Part shown: piece by piece, positions 49,130 to 64,000 of the stretch | Layout of the letters: each line of letters begins with the position of its first letter | Position numbering within the stretch: position 1 is the stretch's first letter | DNA from: Sinotaia quadrata | Taxonomy: Eukaryota > Mollusca > Gastropoda > Architaenioglossa > Viviparidae | Direction: 5' to 3' | DNA length: 64,000 nucleotides | NCBI GenBank assembly: GCA_028829895.1 | Contig: CM054182.1 | Location: forward strand, 10,757,501-10,821,500 | Notes under the pieces: model-generated | What the model saw: only the letters and a program-made list of their open reading frames with translations | Told to the model about the DNA's origin: nothing | Database searches by the model: none | Made by a program: the position numbers and the translations under genes

Positions 49130-50165
49130 AGAGTTATCATATTATTATCGCTGCTATAATTAAGTCCGCATATACTATATTAGTAATATAATTACGTCCG
49201 GACATATACTATATTAGTGCTATAATTAAGTCCGCGTATACTATATTAGTGCTATAATTAAGTCCGCGTATACTATATTAGTGCTATAATTAAGTCCTGA
49301 CATATACTATATTAGTGCTATAAATAAGTTCGCATTTAGACTTCAATGACGAGTTTTTACATCAGTACTATAATTGTCCGCATATAGACATTAGTGACGA
49401 GTTTTAATATCAGTACTATAATTGTCCGCATATATACATTAGTGACGAGTTTTAATATCAGTACTATAATTGTCCGCATATAGACATTAGTGACGAGTTT
49501 TAATATCAGTACTATAATTGTCCGCATATAGACATTAGTGACGAGTTTTAATATCAGTACTATAATTGTCCGCATATAGACATTAGTTACGAGCTTTTAT
49601 TTCAGTAGTATAATTGTATAATTAAGTTCGCATATAAACTCAGTGACGAGTTCATATATCTATACCAGTACTATAATTAAGTTCGCGTATAGATAGATCT
49701 CAGTGACGAATTTCTCAATCAGTGCTATAATTAAGTCTGCATATAGACTTCAGTGACGAATTTCTCAATCAGTACTATAATTAAGTCTGCATATAGACTT
49801 CAGTGACGAATTTCTCAATCAGTGCTATAATTAAGTCTGCATATAGACTTCAGTGACGAATTTCTCAATCAGTGCTATAATTAAGTCTGCATATAGACTT
49901 CAGTGACGAATTTCTCAATTAGTGCTATAATTAAGTCTGCATATAGACTTCAGTGACGAATTTCTCAATCAGTACTATAATTAAGTCTGCATATAGACTT
50001 CAGTGACGAATTTCTCAATCAATGCTATAATTAAGTCCGAATATAGAATTCAGTGACGAGTTTGTCAATCACTACTATAATTAAGTCTGCATAGAGATTA
50101 CAATGATGAGTTTCTATATTGCTACTATAATTAAGTCTGCATAGAGATTACAGTGACGAGTTTCT
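49130..50165. repeat. Satellite array, 44-50-bp units, about 21 copies
   Basis: Three sub-arrays of one ancestral unit: GTGCTATAATTAAGTCCGCG (49130-49320), a 48-bp ATTGTCCGCATATAGACATT form (49370-49600) and a 50-bp TAAGTCTGCATATAGACTTC form with AGTGACGAATTTCTCAATCA (49690-50040). Higher-order drift within one locus. Confidence 0.93.
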
Positions 50166-50463
50166 ATAACTGCATTCCCTTTTCACTCTGTATAATCAAA
50201 AATTGTTCGGTGCGAAAATCTCATTTAAAATGTTGGATGTGGATAGCACTTTTTCTCACCCATCCAAAGAGCGCAAACGAATTTCTGAAGATTGTTCGGG
50301 GGGGGGGGGGGGAAGGAGGAGTCGCTACTTCTATAATTATAATCGGATCTACGTGGCTGTGAGTGTCAGTTGTGTAATAAACTCTAATTGTATGGATGTG
50401 TCATTAATGTAAATAAACTGTACGTGTCTGGAGGTTTTTAGTTATGTATGCGCGCTCATTGAT

Positions 50464-50464
50464 T

Positions 50465-50533
<69 letters not shown>

Positions 50534-50930
50534 GCTCTCTCTCTCTCTTAAGCTTTTTCTTTCTTTGTCCTTTTTCTCTTTTAGGCTTTTTCTAACGATT
50601 TTTCTCTATCTTAAAGACTTTTTCTCTCCTTTATGCTTTTTCCCTCTCTTAGGCTTTTTCTCTCTCTTAAGCGTTTTCTCTTAGACTTTCTCACTCAAAC
50701 TTTTTCTCTCTCTTAGGAGTTTTCTCTCTCTTAGGCTTTTCTCTAGATTTTTTCTCTCTCGTAGCATTTTTCTCTCTCTCCCCCTCTCCCCATTAGGCTT
50801 TTTTCTCCCTTCTTAGGCTTTTTCTCTCTTACCTTTTTCTTTTTCTTAGAAGTTTTCTCTCTCTTAGACTTTCTCTCTCTTAGGCTTTATCTTTCTCAGG
50901 CTTTCTCTCTGAGGCCTTTCCTCTTAGATA
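50464..50930. repeat. (GATA)n followed by CTCTCTTAGGCTTTTTC degenerate array
   Basis: GATA units 50464-50533, then about 20 diverged ~18-bp units of TCTCTCTTAGGCTTTTTC, a long polypyrimidine stretch. Confidence 0.92.
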
Positions 50931-50934
50931 AATA

Positions 50935-52485
50935 AATGTGTATAAATGTGGATAACAGCATTTACCTCCCTGACCTTCAGACTTGGGAATGAGTTTGCTG
51001 GACTCTGAAGTGTAAAGTCTTACGTATTAACAAACAAAATGAGGAATTTGAAACCTCGCTATTTCATTACCAACACTTCACTTTCAGAATAGAGTTTCCT
51101 CTCCCTATTTTCGTGAACCACATTGTTCGCCTTGGTGCATCTTGAAAGTTCTTTGTATTGAAATATTTTCCAGTCTAAACATTTCCTTTTGGAATCTGTG
51201 TCCTTTGGTTTATATTTAAAAACAATATAATATACAAACTATTTTTTCATACAACATCTTTTTTTTTAATTTGAAATAACTTTTAATAAAACAAAAGTAT
51301 ACAAACTCACAATTTTTTTTTTAAAAGTATTTTTGTTTTAATTTGTCGAATAAAAAAATACATAAAGTCCAGCTACTTTTACATTCGTGTAATACATTCT
51401 ATTTACTTTTTACATTAGTGTAATACTCTTATTCTATTTAACTATTTTTACATTCGTGTAATACTCATATGCTATTAACTACTTGTACATTCTTAAGTAA
51501 TTCGTAAATAGTAAGATTTAATACCTGATTAATACATTACGAAATTTGAAAGGCACATCAAATATAAGTACGGGCACACGTTTTTGTATAATTAAAAACG
51601 AAATTTTTTAAAGCACTTTGTGTAAAAATACTTGCTTGTTTGTTATTGGCGATGGTGACGAGTTCTGTCGCTTTTTGTGTATTTGTGTGCATGTGTGTTT
51701 GTGTGTATAATAAATCTCATAAATACAAACACATTTGTGCTCATTTTACATTTAATTTCTAATTTTCAAATATTTTTCAGCCTTTTCAATAAAAATTGCT
51801 TAAAGTCATCGTATGTGCAATGCTATATTTTAACCCCTTCATTACCAATTGGTGTATTTGGGGTGGTGGAGGTGTAGTTTTAACGTCATTCCCAGATATT
51901 TTTGAGTCCGTATTATTATCTGTACCAAACCAGAATAGAACAACACAATAGACAGCCATTCTGACACAACTGTCTTCCCCATAATGTGGTCTTTAGATAT
52001 TGACCCAACCCATAACTTTGATGGAGTGCACGTGTACGACCTTAGCTGTTAAAGGGATTTTAGTCAAGAAATAAGTCATGATGTGTGCCTGTAAGAAAGA
52101 GAGAAGAAATATTAATTGTAGATCTACTAGAGGAAAAATATCTGGAAAATGCTCAAACTCTAGCATGTGTCAGTACGAATGAGTCAAAACCATGCATTAC
52201 AGCAAGCCACACTTTGCTAAAGTTCATGCAAAACACAAAGTTCATTCAAGCACAACTGTCACGCAGATCAGTTAAGATTAGTGCAAAATAATGAATGTGC
52301 AATGTCATGACACACTAATAACATAGGTGAAAGTCCAGATTCAGTGCCAATGTCACATAGGTCATAAGTTTTAAATAAAGTGTTAATGTCGTGACATTGA
52401 GAGTAGGTGAAAGTTTAAGTGCGTGTACGGCAAGTTGGTGTTTTTAAAGCGCCCCCCTAGTCTGTTAAGTGTAGCGTTTGCCCAA
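50935..52485. other. Intergenic DNA, nothing recognised
   Basis: AT-rich; a short TTTACATTCGTGTAATACTC repetition at 51375-51480. No exons, RNA genes or promoters recognised. Confidence 0.4.
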
Positions 52486-52489
52486 ATAA

Positions 52490-53000
52490 ACTGCCAATAT
52501 CACGTGAGACTGCTAATGATAGTATCGTTCCAGATAAAGTACCAATGTCACGCCAGACTTAATGTTACTATTAGTCCAGTTTAAGTACCAATGTCACGCC
52601 AGACTTAATGTTACTATTAGTCCAGTTAAAGTACCAATGTCACGCCAGACTTAATGTTACTATTAGTCCAGTTAAAGTACCAATGTCACGCCAGACTTAA
52701 TGTTACTATTAGTCCAGTTAAAGTACCAATGTCACGCCAGACTTAATGTTACTATTAGTCCAGTTAAAGTACCAATGTCACGCCAGACTTAATGTTACTA
52801 TTAGTCCAGTTAAAGTACCAATGTCACGCCAGACTTAATGTTACTATTAGTCCAGTTAAAGTACCAATGTCACGCCAGACTTAATGTTACTATTAGTCCA
52901 GTTAAAGTACCAATGTCACGCCAGACTTAATGTTACTATTAGTCCAGTTAAAGTACCAATGTCACGCCAGACTGCTAATGTTCGTACTAGTCCAGATAAA
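52490..53000. repeat. 46-bp minisatellite, about 10 copies
   Basis: GTTACTATTAGTCCAGTTAA followed by AGTACCAATGTCACGCCAGA and CTTAAT; seven consecutive copies are nearly identical. Confidence 0.95.
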
Positions 53001-53404
53001 ATAACAGTATCACGCCAGACTCCTGAGACCAGCGCGAAAGCGGCGGAAGCCGGAAGCGCCCCCTACAATCAGTCAGTCAGTCAGACTCCTGAGCGAGTAG
53101 GCTACAAGTTTGACAACAACACTTTGTGCAGATAAAATCATTCTGAGATATCCATTATGAAATCATATTCCTACATGACTTTCCGCTCCCGTCTATATGA
53201 AATGCATGCACGATATTTATTGCTAGAAGCGAGTGATAATTGCATTTCAGTATTTCGAAAGAAAACTTTAAATTTAAGGTCAAAGTTCACCAGTACATCA
53301 GGGTCTAACTGCTTTTGTCAACTGCCCATTTTTTAAAGTTCTAAAATGAAGAGATTTCGCTCGCATTTCAAAGAGCTCTGGTATCAGCAAGACTAGCGCT
53401 GAGT

Positions 53405-54200
53405 CCGCTTTTGTCATTTTTTTACATCTACTTTTGTCATTATTTTGTATCTACTTTTGTCATTATTTTGTATCTAATTTTGTCATTAATTTGTATCTAC
53501 TTTTGTCATTAATTTGTATCTACTTTTGTCATTAATTTGTACCTACTTTTGTCATTATTTTGTATATACTTTTGTCATTGTTTTACATCTACTTTTGTCA
53601 TTAATTTGTAACTACTTTTGTCATTAATTTGTATCTACTTTTGTCATTAATTTGTATCTACTTTTGTCATTATTTTGTATATACTTTTGTCATTGTTTTA
53701 CATCTACTTTTGTCATTATTTTACATCTACTTTTGTCATTATTTTACATCCACTTTTGTCATTATTTTACATCTACTTTTGTCATTATTTTACATCCACT
53801 TTTGTCATTATTTTACATCTACTTTTGTCATTATTTTACATCCACTTTTGTCATTATTTTACATCTACTTTTGTCATTATTTTACATCCAGTTTTGTCAT
53901 TATTTTACATCTATTTTTGTCATTATTTTACATCTATATTTGTCATTATTTTACATCTACTTTTGTCATTATTTTACATCTACTTGTGACAATATTTATT
54001 TTACATCCACTTATGTCATTATTTTACATCCAGTTTTGTCATTATTTTACATCCACTTTTGTCATTATTTTGCATTCACTTTTGTCATTATTTTACATCC
54101 AGTTTTGTCATTATTTTATATCCAGTTTCGTCATTATTTTACGTCCCGTTTTGTCATTATTTTGCGTCCAGTCATTTTTGTTATTTTTTACGACCACTTA
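53405..54200. repeat. 23-bp minisatellite, about 34 copies
   Basis: CATCTACTTTTGTCATTATT followed by TTA. Because 23 x 3 = 69, all three plus-strand frames stay open, giving frames of 104-202 codons (FCHYFTSTFVIILHLLLSLF). Not coding. Confidence 0.95.
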
Positions 54201-54842
54201 TGTCATTTTATGCTTGAAACTCTAAGTTTTGTAAATTATTTTTTTTTCTTTTGTGCTTAATGTTTTAATTCTTCCTTTAGAAAATCCATTTATCTTATTG
54301 TCGTAATTCTGCATATCGATTGATTCATATTTATAAAATGTTATGATGTTTATTTTTCTGTGCTTGTTGATTTTTACCAAGGCCTTATGAGTCAATAACG
54401 TAAAACGCTTAAACATTTTGTTAAAATAAAAAGTGCACTATGCTCATTAATATTAATATCATTGCTGTTGCTGTTAGAAGTAGTAGCAATTGTAGTACTG
54501 TCGTAATATGTACGGTTAACATAATATTATTTATTGTTATTTTTCTATTCTTCGTTAATTACATATTTTTGATATGTGTTGCTTTTGGTTGTATGGTGTT
54601 TGGTGTGTGTGAGAGTAGGTTATTTTTTATTTGTTCGTTTCTGAAAAGTATCATGAAGTGGAATTTAGCAAAATGTGAAATTAAATTCAAGGTTTTCATG
54701 TAATTGTCTTGCAAATAACAGGGAAACGAAACAGTTCAACACGTCATCCAGCAAGTAGTTGAGCGTAAACAGAAAAACAATGAACAAAGTCACAATATTT
54801 CCTTCATTTGCTTTACCCTTAGCTGAACAGGAAATCGCTCCC

Positions 54843-54850
54843 TATAAAAG
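54843..54850 (+). promoter_or_regulatory. TATA box of DUF4773 copy 2
   Basis: TATAAAAG lies 36 bp before the ATG, implying a very short 5' leader. Confidence 0.55.
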
Positions 54851-54885
54851 TGATCACAAAGGGAGAGCACTGTACATCTCCGAAG

Positions 54886-58133
<3,248 letters not shown>

Positions 58134-59480
58134 ACGCCGTCTGAATAGTGATCTATGGTGTCGCCTGCTGCAATCGATAATTTGCCTTTATCTTGATTAA
58201 CCTTTTGTTGTTGTAATACTAACTGCAAGTTTACATTGAGTGGGGGGGGGACAAACAGAATGTTTATATTTCTTTATTTATTTAAATCGATGTAAGTATT
58301 CCTTTTTTTCCCCCTTGAGAATGCTGCATTGCGTGAGACATAATGCCTTTATAAACAAGTTAATCTCTCCACTTTACACATAAGTGAACGAATTTATCTA
58401 TGCCTGTCATTCATCAATGAACACGTTTTACATAGTGAAATATCTAAATCGGGGAAAGGGGAATCTGTTGCTGTATACAAAGCACAATGTCACGTAAAGC
58501 TGTCTGCCTTCTTTCACACCATTACTTTCGCGCTGTTTTCTAGCAGATTGGCTTGCTTTCAGAGTGAAGGCATTCGTGAAAAGAAAGGTGGGTTATAAAT
58601 ATATATTTCACATTTAAACACTTGAACTGTTCTCATAAATATTGGATTAATAAAAGACCTTTGCAATCAAACATCATCTGGTATTCTTTCGCATTAAAAT
58701 ATTACCACTATAAAGAAATTCCCCTTGGTGTTACGGATTGTTTTGAGGGGTTTATCTCTCTGCTCGAAATATTTACGGTAAATTAAAGGTCGTTAGTTTG
58801 GTGATTGTTTGTTTGGCCTTGGGGTTTTGTGTCTGTTGTGTGTGTATATATGTGTGTGGTGGGATGGGGGGTAGGAGAATGAACACAAGCTTCATGTTTC
58901 CAGATTCAGCTAATCGTGGTACAATGTTGCAAAGATTGCAGAGTGCTTAAGCAAGATTTTAATTGAAACTTAATACATTGGCAAAATTTGACTATTACGA
59001 TAATTTTCTCGCTAAACTTTCACTTATCAAAAATAAATTTAAAAATTAAAATAAAATATAAACGCATGCATTTTGGTAAACTTCCACCAGTGAAATATAT
59101 TGTTTGATATAACTTTCAGCGCCCACTGGTTTGCTGTTTGAGTTTTCAAATATACTGCCGTTACTTGCAGGAAATTAAAATATGATCACAACTTTTACAG
59201 CAAGCAAATGTTCTACATGCATTAAACACAATTTTAATATATATATTAAATAACAGAGTCTTGTATTAAATACAAGCAAAGTTGTTTTTTCTGGGAGAGG
59301 GGGGGAATTTAAAGAATTGGAATAATGTTCTCAAAGATTTGTTTATGAAAGTCTTACTATTGTGCAGAAACGCTTAATGATTTGATTATTATATTTTTGC
59401 TTCTTGTTTTAGATTACCTCGTTTAATCAGGAATAAACATTTTACTCTGTTCGTAAATGCCTTTTTCTTACATGCATGTG
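58134..59480. other. 3' flank of DUF4773 copy 2, nothing recognised
   Basis: AT-rich. The first AATAAA is at 58649, 516 bp past the stop, so the polyadenylation site is not obvious. Confidence 0.4.
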
Positions 59481-59484
59481 GATG

Positions 59485-59920
59485 GACGAATGTATAGATT
59501 ATAGACGGATGGTTGAATATGTCGATGTATGAACGTGTGGTTGAATGTGGCGGTGTATGGACGGGGTGGGTGAAGGTGGCGGTGCATGAATGAGTGGTTG
59601 AATGTGGTGGTGCATGCGTCGGTGACTGAATGTGGCGGTGTATGGACAGGGTAGTTGAATGTGGAGGAGTGTGGACGGATGGTTAAATGTGGCGGTGCAT
59701 GGACGTGGTGGTTGAATGGGGCGGTGTATGGACGAGTGATTGAATGGGGCGGAGTGTGGACGGGTGGTTGAATGGGGCAGCGTATGGATGGGTGGTTGAA
59801 TGTGGCGGTGCATGAGCGAGTGGTTGAAAATGGCGATGTATGGACGGGTGTTTGAAAGTAGCGATGTATGGACGGGTGGTTGAATGTGGCGGTACATGAA
59901 CGGTGGATGAAGATAGCTGT
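59485..59920. repeat. ~30-bp minisatellite, about 14 copies
   Basis: GGTTGAATGTGGCGGTGTAT followed by GGACGGGT; GC-richer than its surroundings. The 30-bp period opens a His/Pro-rich minus-strand frame. Confidence 0.92.
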
Positions 59921-60607
59921 ATTTGTGAATTTACAGGGGTATGTATTTATGAAAGTAACTGGACGGATGGGATAGGAAGAAGGGATAAGTGGATGGATGG
60001 ATGGAAGAAAAGGCTGATTCCTAAAAGCAACAGAGAAAGAAAATATTGTGAACTAACGGTTCTAACTAAATGAATATATATTTTGTTAGTTTGCTTTTTT
60101 AAATGAGTAATAGCAATTTTTAATTAAGGAAAGAAAGATTTAAATATAAGCAAAGTATTTAATAAACTTCTAATACCAATGAAATGCTTACTCATACTTA
60201 AGATGTCAAAAATAATAGCAATACGTAATGAATGGAGGATGGGCTGCAGGAGAGAAAAGGAAATATATAAAGTGAGATAAGAAAAGTAGAGTATGGACAA
60301 ACAGAAAAACAAAATAGTTAAATGTAAAAGTAATTAAGTCTGCTCTAGAAATAATACTTTCAAACTACGTCTAGACATTACACATTTGCAAGAAAGCCAA
60401 AGATTCTTACACGAATAAGACAGCTATGTAATTTTTAAAAAAATTAAAGTTAAAAAAACCACTAGAATATTTTTATAGAGACTTTTCATCGAGAATTAGT
60501 CACTACTATGACGACATTAAGGGAAGAATCGCTCTTTGCTTTCACTGCATGGTCATTAGCAGGCAGCTTTATGTAATATCGGAACAACCCTCAACAATCT
60601 CTCTTTT

Positions 60608-60616
60608 ACTCTCTCA

Positions 60617-60689
<73 letters not shown>

Positions 60690-61055
60690 ACAAACACACA
60701 AACACATTCACGTGTGTAGGAGTATACCGGTTATTACGAACCTGTCATAAAAAAAATAGACAATAGAGAAATGTTTAGTTTGACGCAGTTATTAATTATG
60801 TTACACACCAGTGAATATTTAGAGACCCTGTCTCAGCATAAGGATTTAAAGTTGTTAATTTCATTTAGTGACCCTGTCTCAGCATAAGGATTTAATGGTT
60901 GTTAATTTCATTCAGAGACCCTGTCTCAACATAAGGATTTAAAGGTTTTGTTAATTTCAGTCAGAGACCCTGTCTCAGCATAAGGATTTAATGGTTGTTA
61001 ATTTCAGTCAGAGACCCTGTCTCAGCATAAGGATTTAAAGGTTGTTAATTTCTAA
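60608..61055. repeat. (CT)n(CA)n and a ~46-bp repeat x5
   Basis: (CT)n(CA)n 60608-60682. Then 60815-61055: AGAGACCCTGTCTCAGCATA, AGGATTTAAAGGTTGTTAAT and TTCATTC repeated five times. Confidence 0.93.
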
Positions 61056-61319
61056 CATTCACCTACGTTGATGACAGACTGGTTGCCAGTCTCACCATTC
61101 AGTCTCTCCTTAATTAATTCTCTTAACTTTAGATATTAATTGCAGTGACAGATGAATCTGTGTAATAATGCGTGAACTAGGCACGTTATCCAATAACGAC
61201 TAATTAAACATCCAAACATCCACTTTTGCTCAGCCCCCCAGCCCAGTTCATTCAGTCTTCCCTTGCTAATAATTAGTCAACTTCTGTTAATTGGATAACA
61301 AAAAAATACGAATTTAATC

Positions 61320-61475
61320 AATTGTAGATTGGAGGGAGCCGCTTTTCCCTCCCTCGATAGTCCAGGGATGGGATTTGTAGCTGTCACCTATCCATGTTTG
61401 TCGACACAGCTCAGGCTGCTTAACTTTCTGGGTAAGGATTTTGTCCTCTAGCCACTGGACTATAGAGACACCTCG
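61320..61475 (-). mobile_element. Possible tRNA-derived SINE
   Basis: On the minus strand, TCTATAGTCCAGTGGCTAGA resembles a tRNA 5' end with an A box (TAGTCCAGTGG, 61462-61452), and GCTACAAATCCC (61381-61370) resembles a B box. A-to-B spacing is longer than in a tRNA. A stem GGGAGGGAAAAGCGGCTCCC follows. The 3' tail is unclear. Confidence 0.4.
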
Positions 61476-61564
<89 letters not shown>

Positions 61565-61575
61565 AATGATGATGA
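61474..61575. repeat. (ATT)n(ATG)n compound microsatellite
   Basis: About 15 ATT units then about 15 ATG units, directly at the 5' side of the SINE-like element. Confidence 0.97.
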
Positions 61576-61579
61576 TGCC

Positions 61580-62750
61580 GCGGTTGTCACCATGGATAAT
61601 GTGCACAGAACGTTAACTTTCGTAAGTATGACATGACCAAGTCAGAAGGAGGCCAAAGCTACTTCTAACACTGTCAGCAATGTCAGCAGAAGTTAAGAGT
61701 CAAAGCAAACGTACTCAAAAGGAAGAATTAACTCACAGTGCTTTATCAATGAGCAGGAAAAGAATCGAGAGGAGGTTAACATAAACAATTACTAAATTAT
61801 AAATAAACATAGTCAAAATGCAAAGTGACGCTTTAAATAACTGCCCTATGTTTAACTGCAACACACATGCACAACTTCTTGACATTGTATCGGAAGTATA
61901 TTACGACCCAAATTTAAGCTGCTTTTAAAAGTACACAACCCTACATCGAGCGGGAGGCACTACACGTACACAGTGTTATGTATGGACACAGTACAAAATG
62001 TAAAGAATGAAATAATCAACTCCTTATCGTTAGTGAATATACTGCCTATCGTGAGTGAGAATGTGTGTGTGTGTGTGTGTGTGATGGTGGGGTGGTGGGT
62101 GGCGGCAATGTTGCAACTTATTTTCATTTTATAAGAAAAGCGTTCTAAAACGCGTTGTACCCCTAGAAAGATACCCTTCGTACCAGAGAGATAGAGGCCA
62201 ACAACGACTTTATAATATGGTAAAAAAGAAAAAAAAAGAAAAAGAAATAAATCAACGTGATTGCAAAGTACATTAGAAATAAGACAGAACGAGTAATTGA
62301 TTTACAGAAATAAATAAATAGATAACTGAGAAGAAAGAATGCAACAGCACCTTAGCAAAGTAAAATATAACTTCAAAAATATAACTCCAGTAGGAAAGCA
62401 ACGTAAATAGCACAGAAATTATTTTGTGTTAAGATTTCACTTAATTCTGTGCATGCTTGTGTGTTTTGGGTGAGGATCAACTGTGTGCTCGTACGTGTAA
62501 GCGTAAAGTGTGTGACTATGTATATTACTACGTTTGTGTGCACGTGTGTGTTTGTGATTATGTTCATGCGTCTGTGATTAAAAACATGTATGCGAGTGGC
62601 TGTTTATGGACTTAGATTATGGGCGGGTGCGTGCTGGAAATTACGGGCATGCGTGAGTGATTACTGGCAGGAGAGTGATGAAGATGATAGACATGTGTGT
62701 GTGTGCGTGTAATTATGAGCATGGATATATGATTTGGGCACGCGCGTTAG
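61580..62750. other. Intergenic DNA, nothing recognised
   Basis: No exon or RNA gene seen; a short (GT)n at 62062-62083 and GTGTG-rich DNA at 62450-62720. Confidence 0.4.
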
Positions 62751-62755
62751 TGTGC

Positions 62756-62756
<1 letters not shown>

Positions 62757-62808
<52 letters not shown>
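62757..62808. repeat. (GA)n microsatellite
   Basis: About 25 AG units, 390 bp before DUF4773 copy 3. Confidence 0.97.
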
Positions 62809-62810
<2 letters not shown>

Positions 62811-63113
62811 AAGATATGTGTGCGTATCAGAACTCCATACATTTGCCGGATATCAATGTGTATCTTACCAGAACTAGTTTTGATGGGTATCAACCAGGAT
62901 AATTCAATATTTTATCCTCAACTTATCGCTGCATAAATAATTCAGCCTGTGTCATATCTTTATTTGCCAAAATTGAGGAAAACCCGTATGTGTTGTGCAT
63001 TCCTAGATATCCCGGAACTTCAAGAAAACACGTCATAGGCTACTTGGGATAAAATTAAAAAAAAGGAAATAGTCTACATAGATATCCTTCCACAAGATCA
63101 CTTAATTGTTAAG

Positions 63114-63121
63114 TATAAATA
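63114..63121 (+). promoter_or_regulatory. TATA box of DUF4773 copy 3
   Basis: TATAAATA lies 78 bp before the ATG, with no intervening ATG-started frame after the expected start site. Confidence 0.5.
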
Positions 63122-63198
63122 TGGCTGTAGTTTACTGCCGTCTACAGTATTAAGTGACAAGCCGCAAAAAGCTAGACTCAGACAAACCACAGGTGACT

Positions 63199-63328
63199 AT
63201 GGCATTTTGCGCGCCACTGCTTTTGCTGGTCATCGTTTGCTTTGCCAGTCAGGTTCATGCGGTACCTGCAGGGAAAATTGTCGTGGTCGCGGGCGAGTTT
63301 GAGGTGCAGGAAACTCTCCTCAATGGAG
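63199..63328 (+). CDS. DUF4773-type copy 3, exon 1 only (gene runs off the window)
   Basis: ATG in context GACTATGG, donor TGGAG|GTAAGC. Signal peptide MAFCAPLLLLVIVCFASQVHA (residues 1-21, V-H-A cleavage as in copy 2), then PAGKIVVVAGEFEVQETLLN, aligning with the QKV...E..E start of the mature copies 1 and 2. The same length (130 nt), end phase (1), strand and spacing support a third paralogue. No second exon is seen before 64000, so the cysteine core is not visible here. Confidence 0.72.
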
Positions 63329-63349
63329 GTAAGCATATTACTATGAAAA

Positions 63350-63595
63350 TGTTATGTATGTGTTACTAGCAAAGTGTGATATGCATGTTATTAGCAAAGT
63401 GTGATATATATGTTATTAGCAAAGTGTGATATGCATGTTATTAGCAAAGTGTGATATGCATGTTATTAGCAAAGTGTGATATGCATGTTACTAGCAAAGT
63501 GTGATATGCATGTTACTAGCAAAGTGTGATATGCATGTTACTAGCAAAGTGTGATATGCATGTTACTAGCAAAGTTTGATAAACATGCCTTTAGC
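63350..63595. repeat. Intron 1 of DUF4773 copy 3: 25-bp minisatellite, about 9 copies
   Basis: AGCAAAGTGTGATATGCATG followed by TTATT or TTACT; begins about 20 bp after the exon 1 donor. Confidence 0.93.
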
Positions 63596-64000
63596 AAATG
63601 GTAGAACGCATGTAATCGCTATCTCCATACTGTGTGACGTCAAGGGAGATAACTTAAGTAAGATCAAATACATTAACTTAGCAAGGGCAGCGGATATAAA
63701 AAATGATAAAAGAATTAAACGAAAAGAAAACAATGTTTTAATCATCTGGAGGAAAGATAGGGGTGGAAGAAGTCAAATTTTCAAGTCAGAGCACAGTATA
63801 CTTTTCGTCACCACCATAAAACAGGATGTGCACTAGGGCCAGAAGAAAAAATAAAAGTAAAAATAGAGCTAACAACGAATTTCTCTCGTCAACTGGCTCA
63901 AGGTTACACTTTTAGCGACGGCACGTACACTCAAGAAATATTCATTTGGCTCGAAATTATTCGTCCTTTCCTGAGAACATCATACTGAAATAGTGTATCA

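Noticed and set aside
53629..54260. Frames of 104-202 codons resembling hydrophobic membrane protein
   Set aside because: Product of the 23-bp T-rich minisatellite; equally open in all three frames.
63154..63198. Upstream in-frame extension of DUF4773 copy 3
   Set aside because: It would need a GTG start; the ATG at 63199 begins a standard signal peptide aligned with copies 1 and 2.

Overview
The window is animal nuclear DNA: AT-rich, gene-poor, with short exons, GT-AG introns and an exceptional load of micro- and minisatellites. I favour an invertebrate, probably a mollusc or another lophotrochozoan. That is an inference from one RSPH4A/6A-type gene, secreted DUF4773-type genes and the repeat style; no single sequence proves the taxon.

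Four genes can be supported. (1) On the minus strand, 29642 down to 11057, twelve exons encode a complete 566-residue radial spoke head protein of the RSPH4A/RSPH6A (Chlamydomonas RSP4/RSP6) family, part of the axoneme of motile cilia and sperm. Every junction keeps frame (1701 coding bases). (2-4) On the plus strand lies a tandem cluster of secreted, cysteine-rich DUF4773-type genes: copy 1 (42251-46630, four exons, 229 aa), copy 2 (54886-58133, four exons, 244 aa) and copy 3 (exon 1 only, 63199-63328; the rest lies beyond the window). They share a signal peptide, phase-1 introns at the same places, a cysteine-rich CxC...CxCC core and an NPPPxC motif.

Layout: 1-11056 has no supported gene but holds minisatellites and a dispersed repeat inserted in a minisatellite; 11057-29642 is the RSPH gene with repeat-filled introns; 29643-42250 is repeat-rich intergenic DNA; 42251-46630 is DUF4773 copy 1; 46631-54885 is intergenic satellite arrays; 54886-58133 is copy 2; 58134-63198 is intergenic with a possible tRNA-derived SINE; 63199-64000 is the start of copy 3.

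The points most worth a second look are: a 33-bp (11-codon) minisatellite that repeats the exon 6 splice acceptor of the RSPH gene in frame; the DUF4773 cluster, each member with its own unrelated minisatellite in intron 1; and a roughly 1.2-kb LTR-like dispersed repeat with five copies, one pair flanking a decayed Ty3/gypsy-type integrase fragment. Most long open frames in the window are products of tandem repeats whose unit is a multiple of three, not genes.
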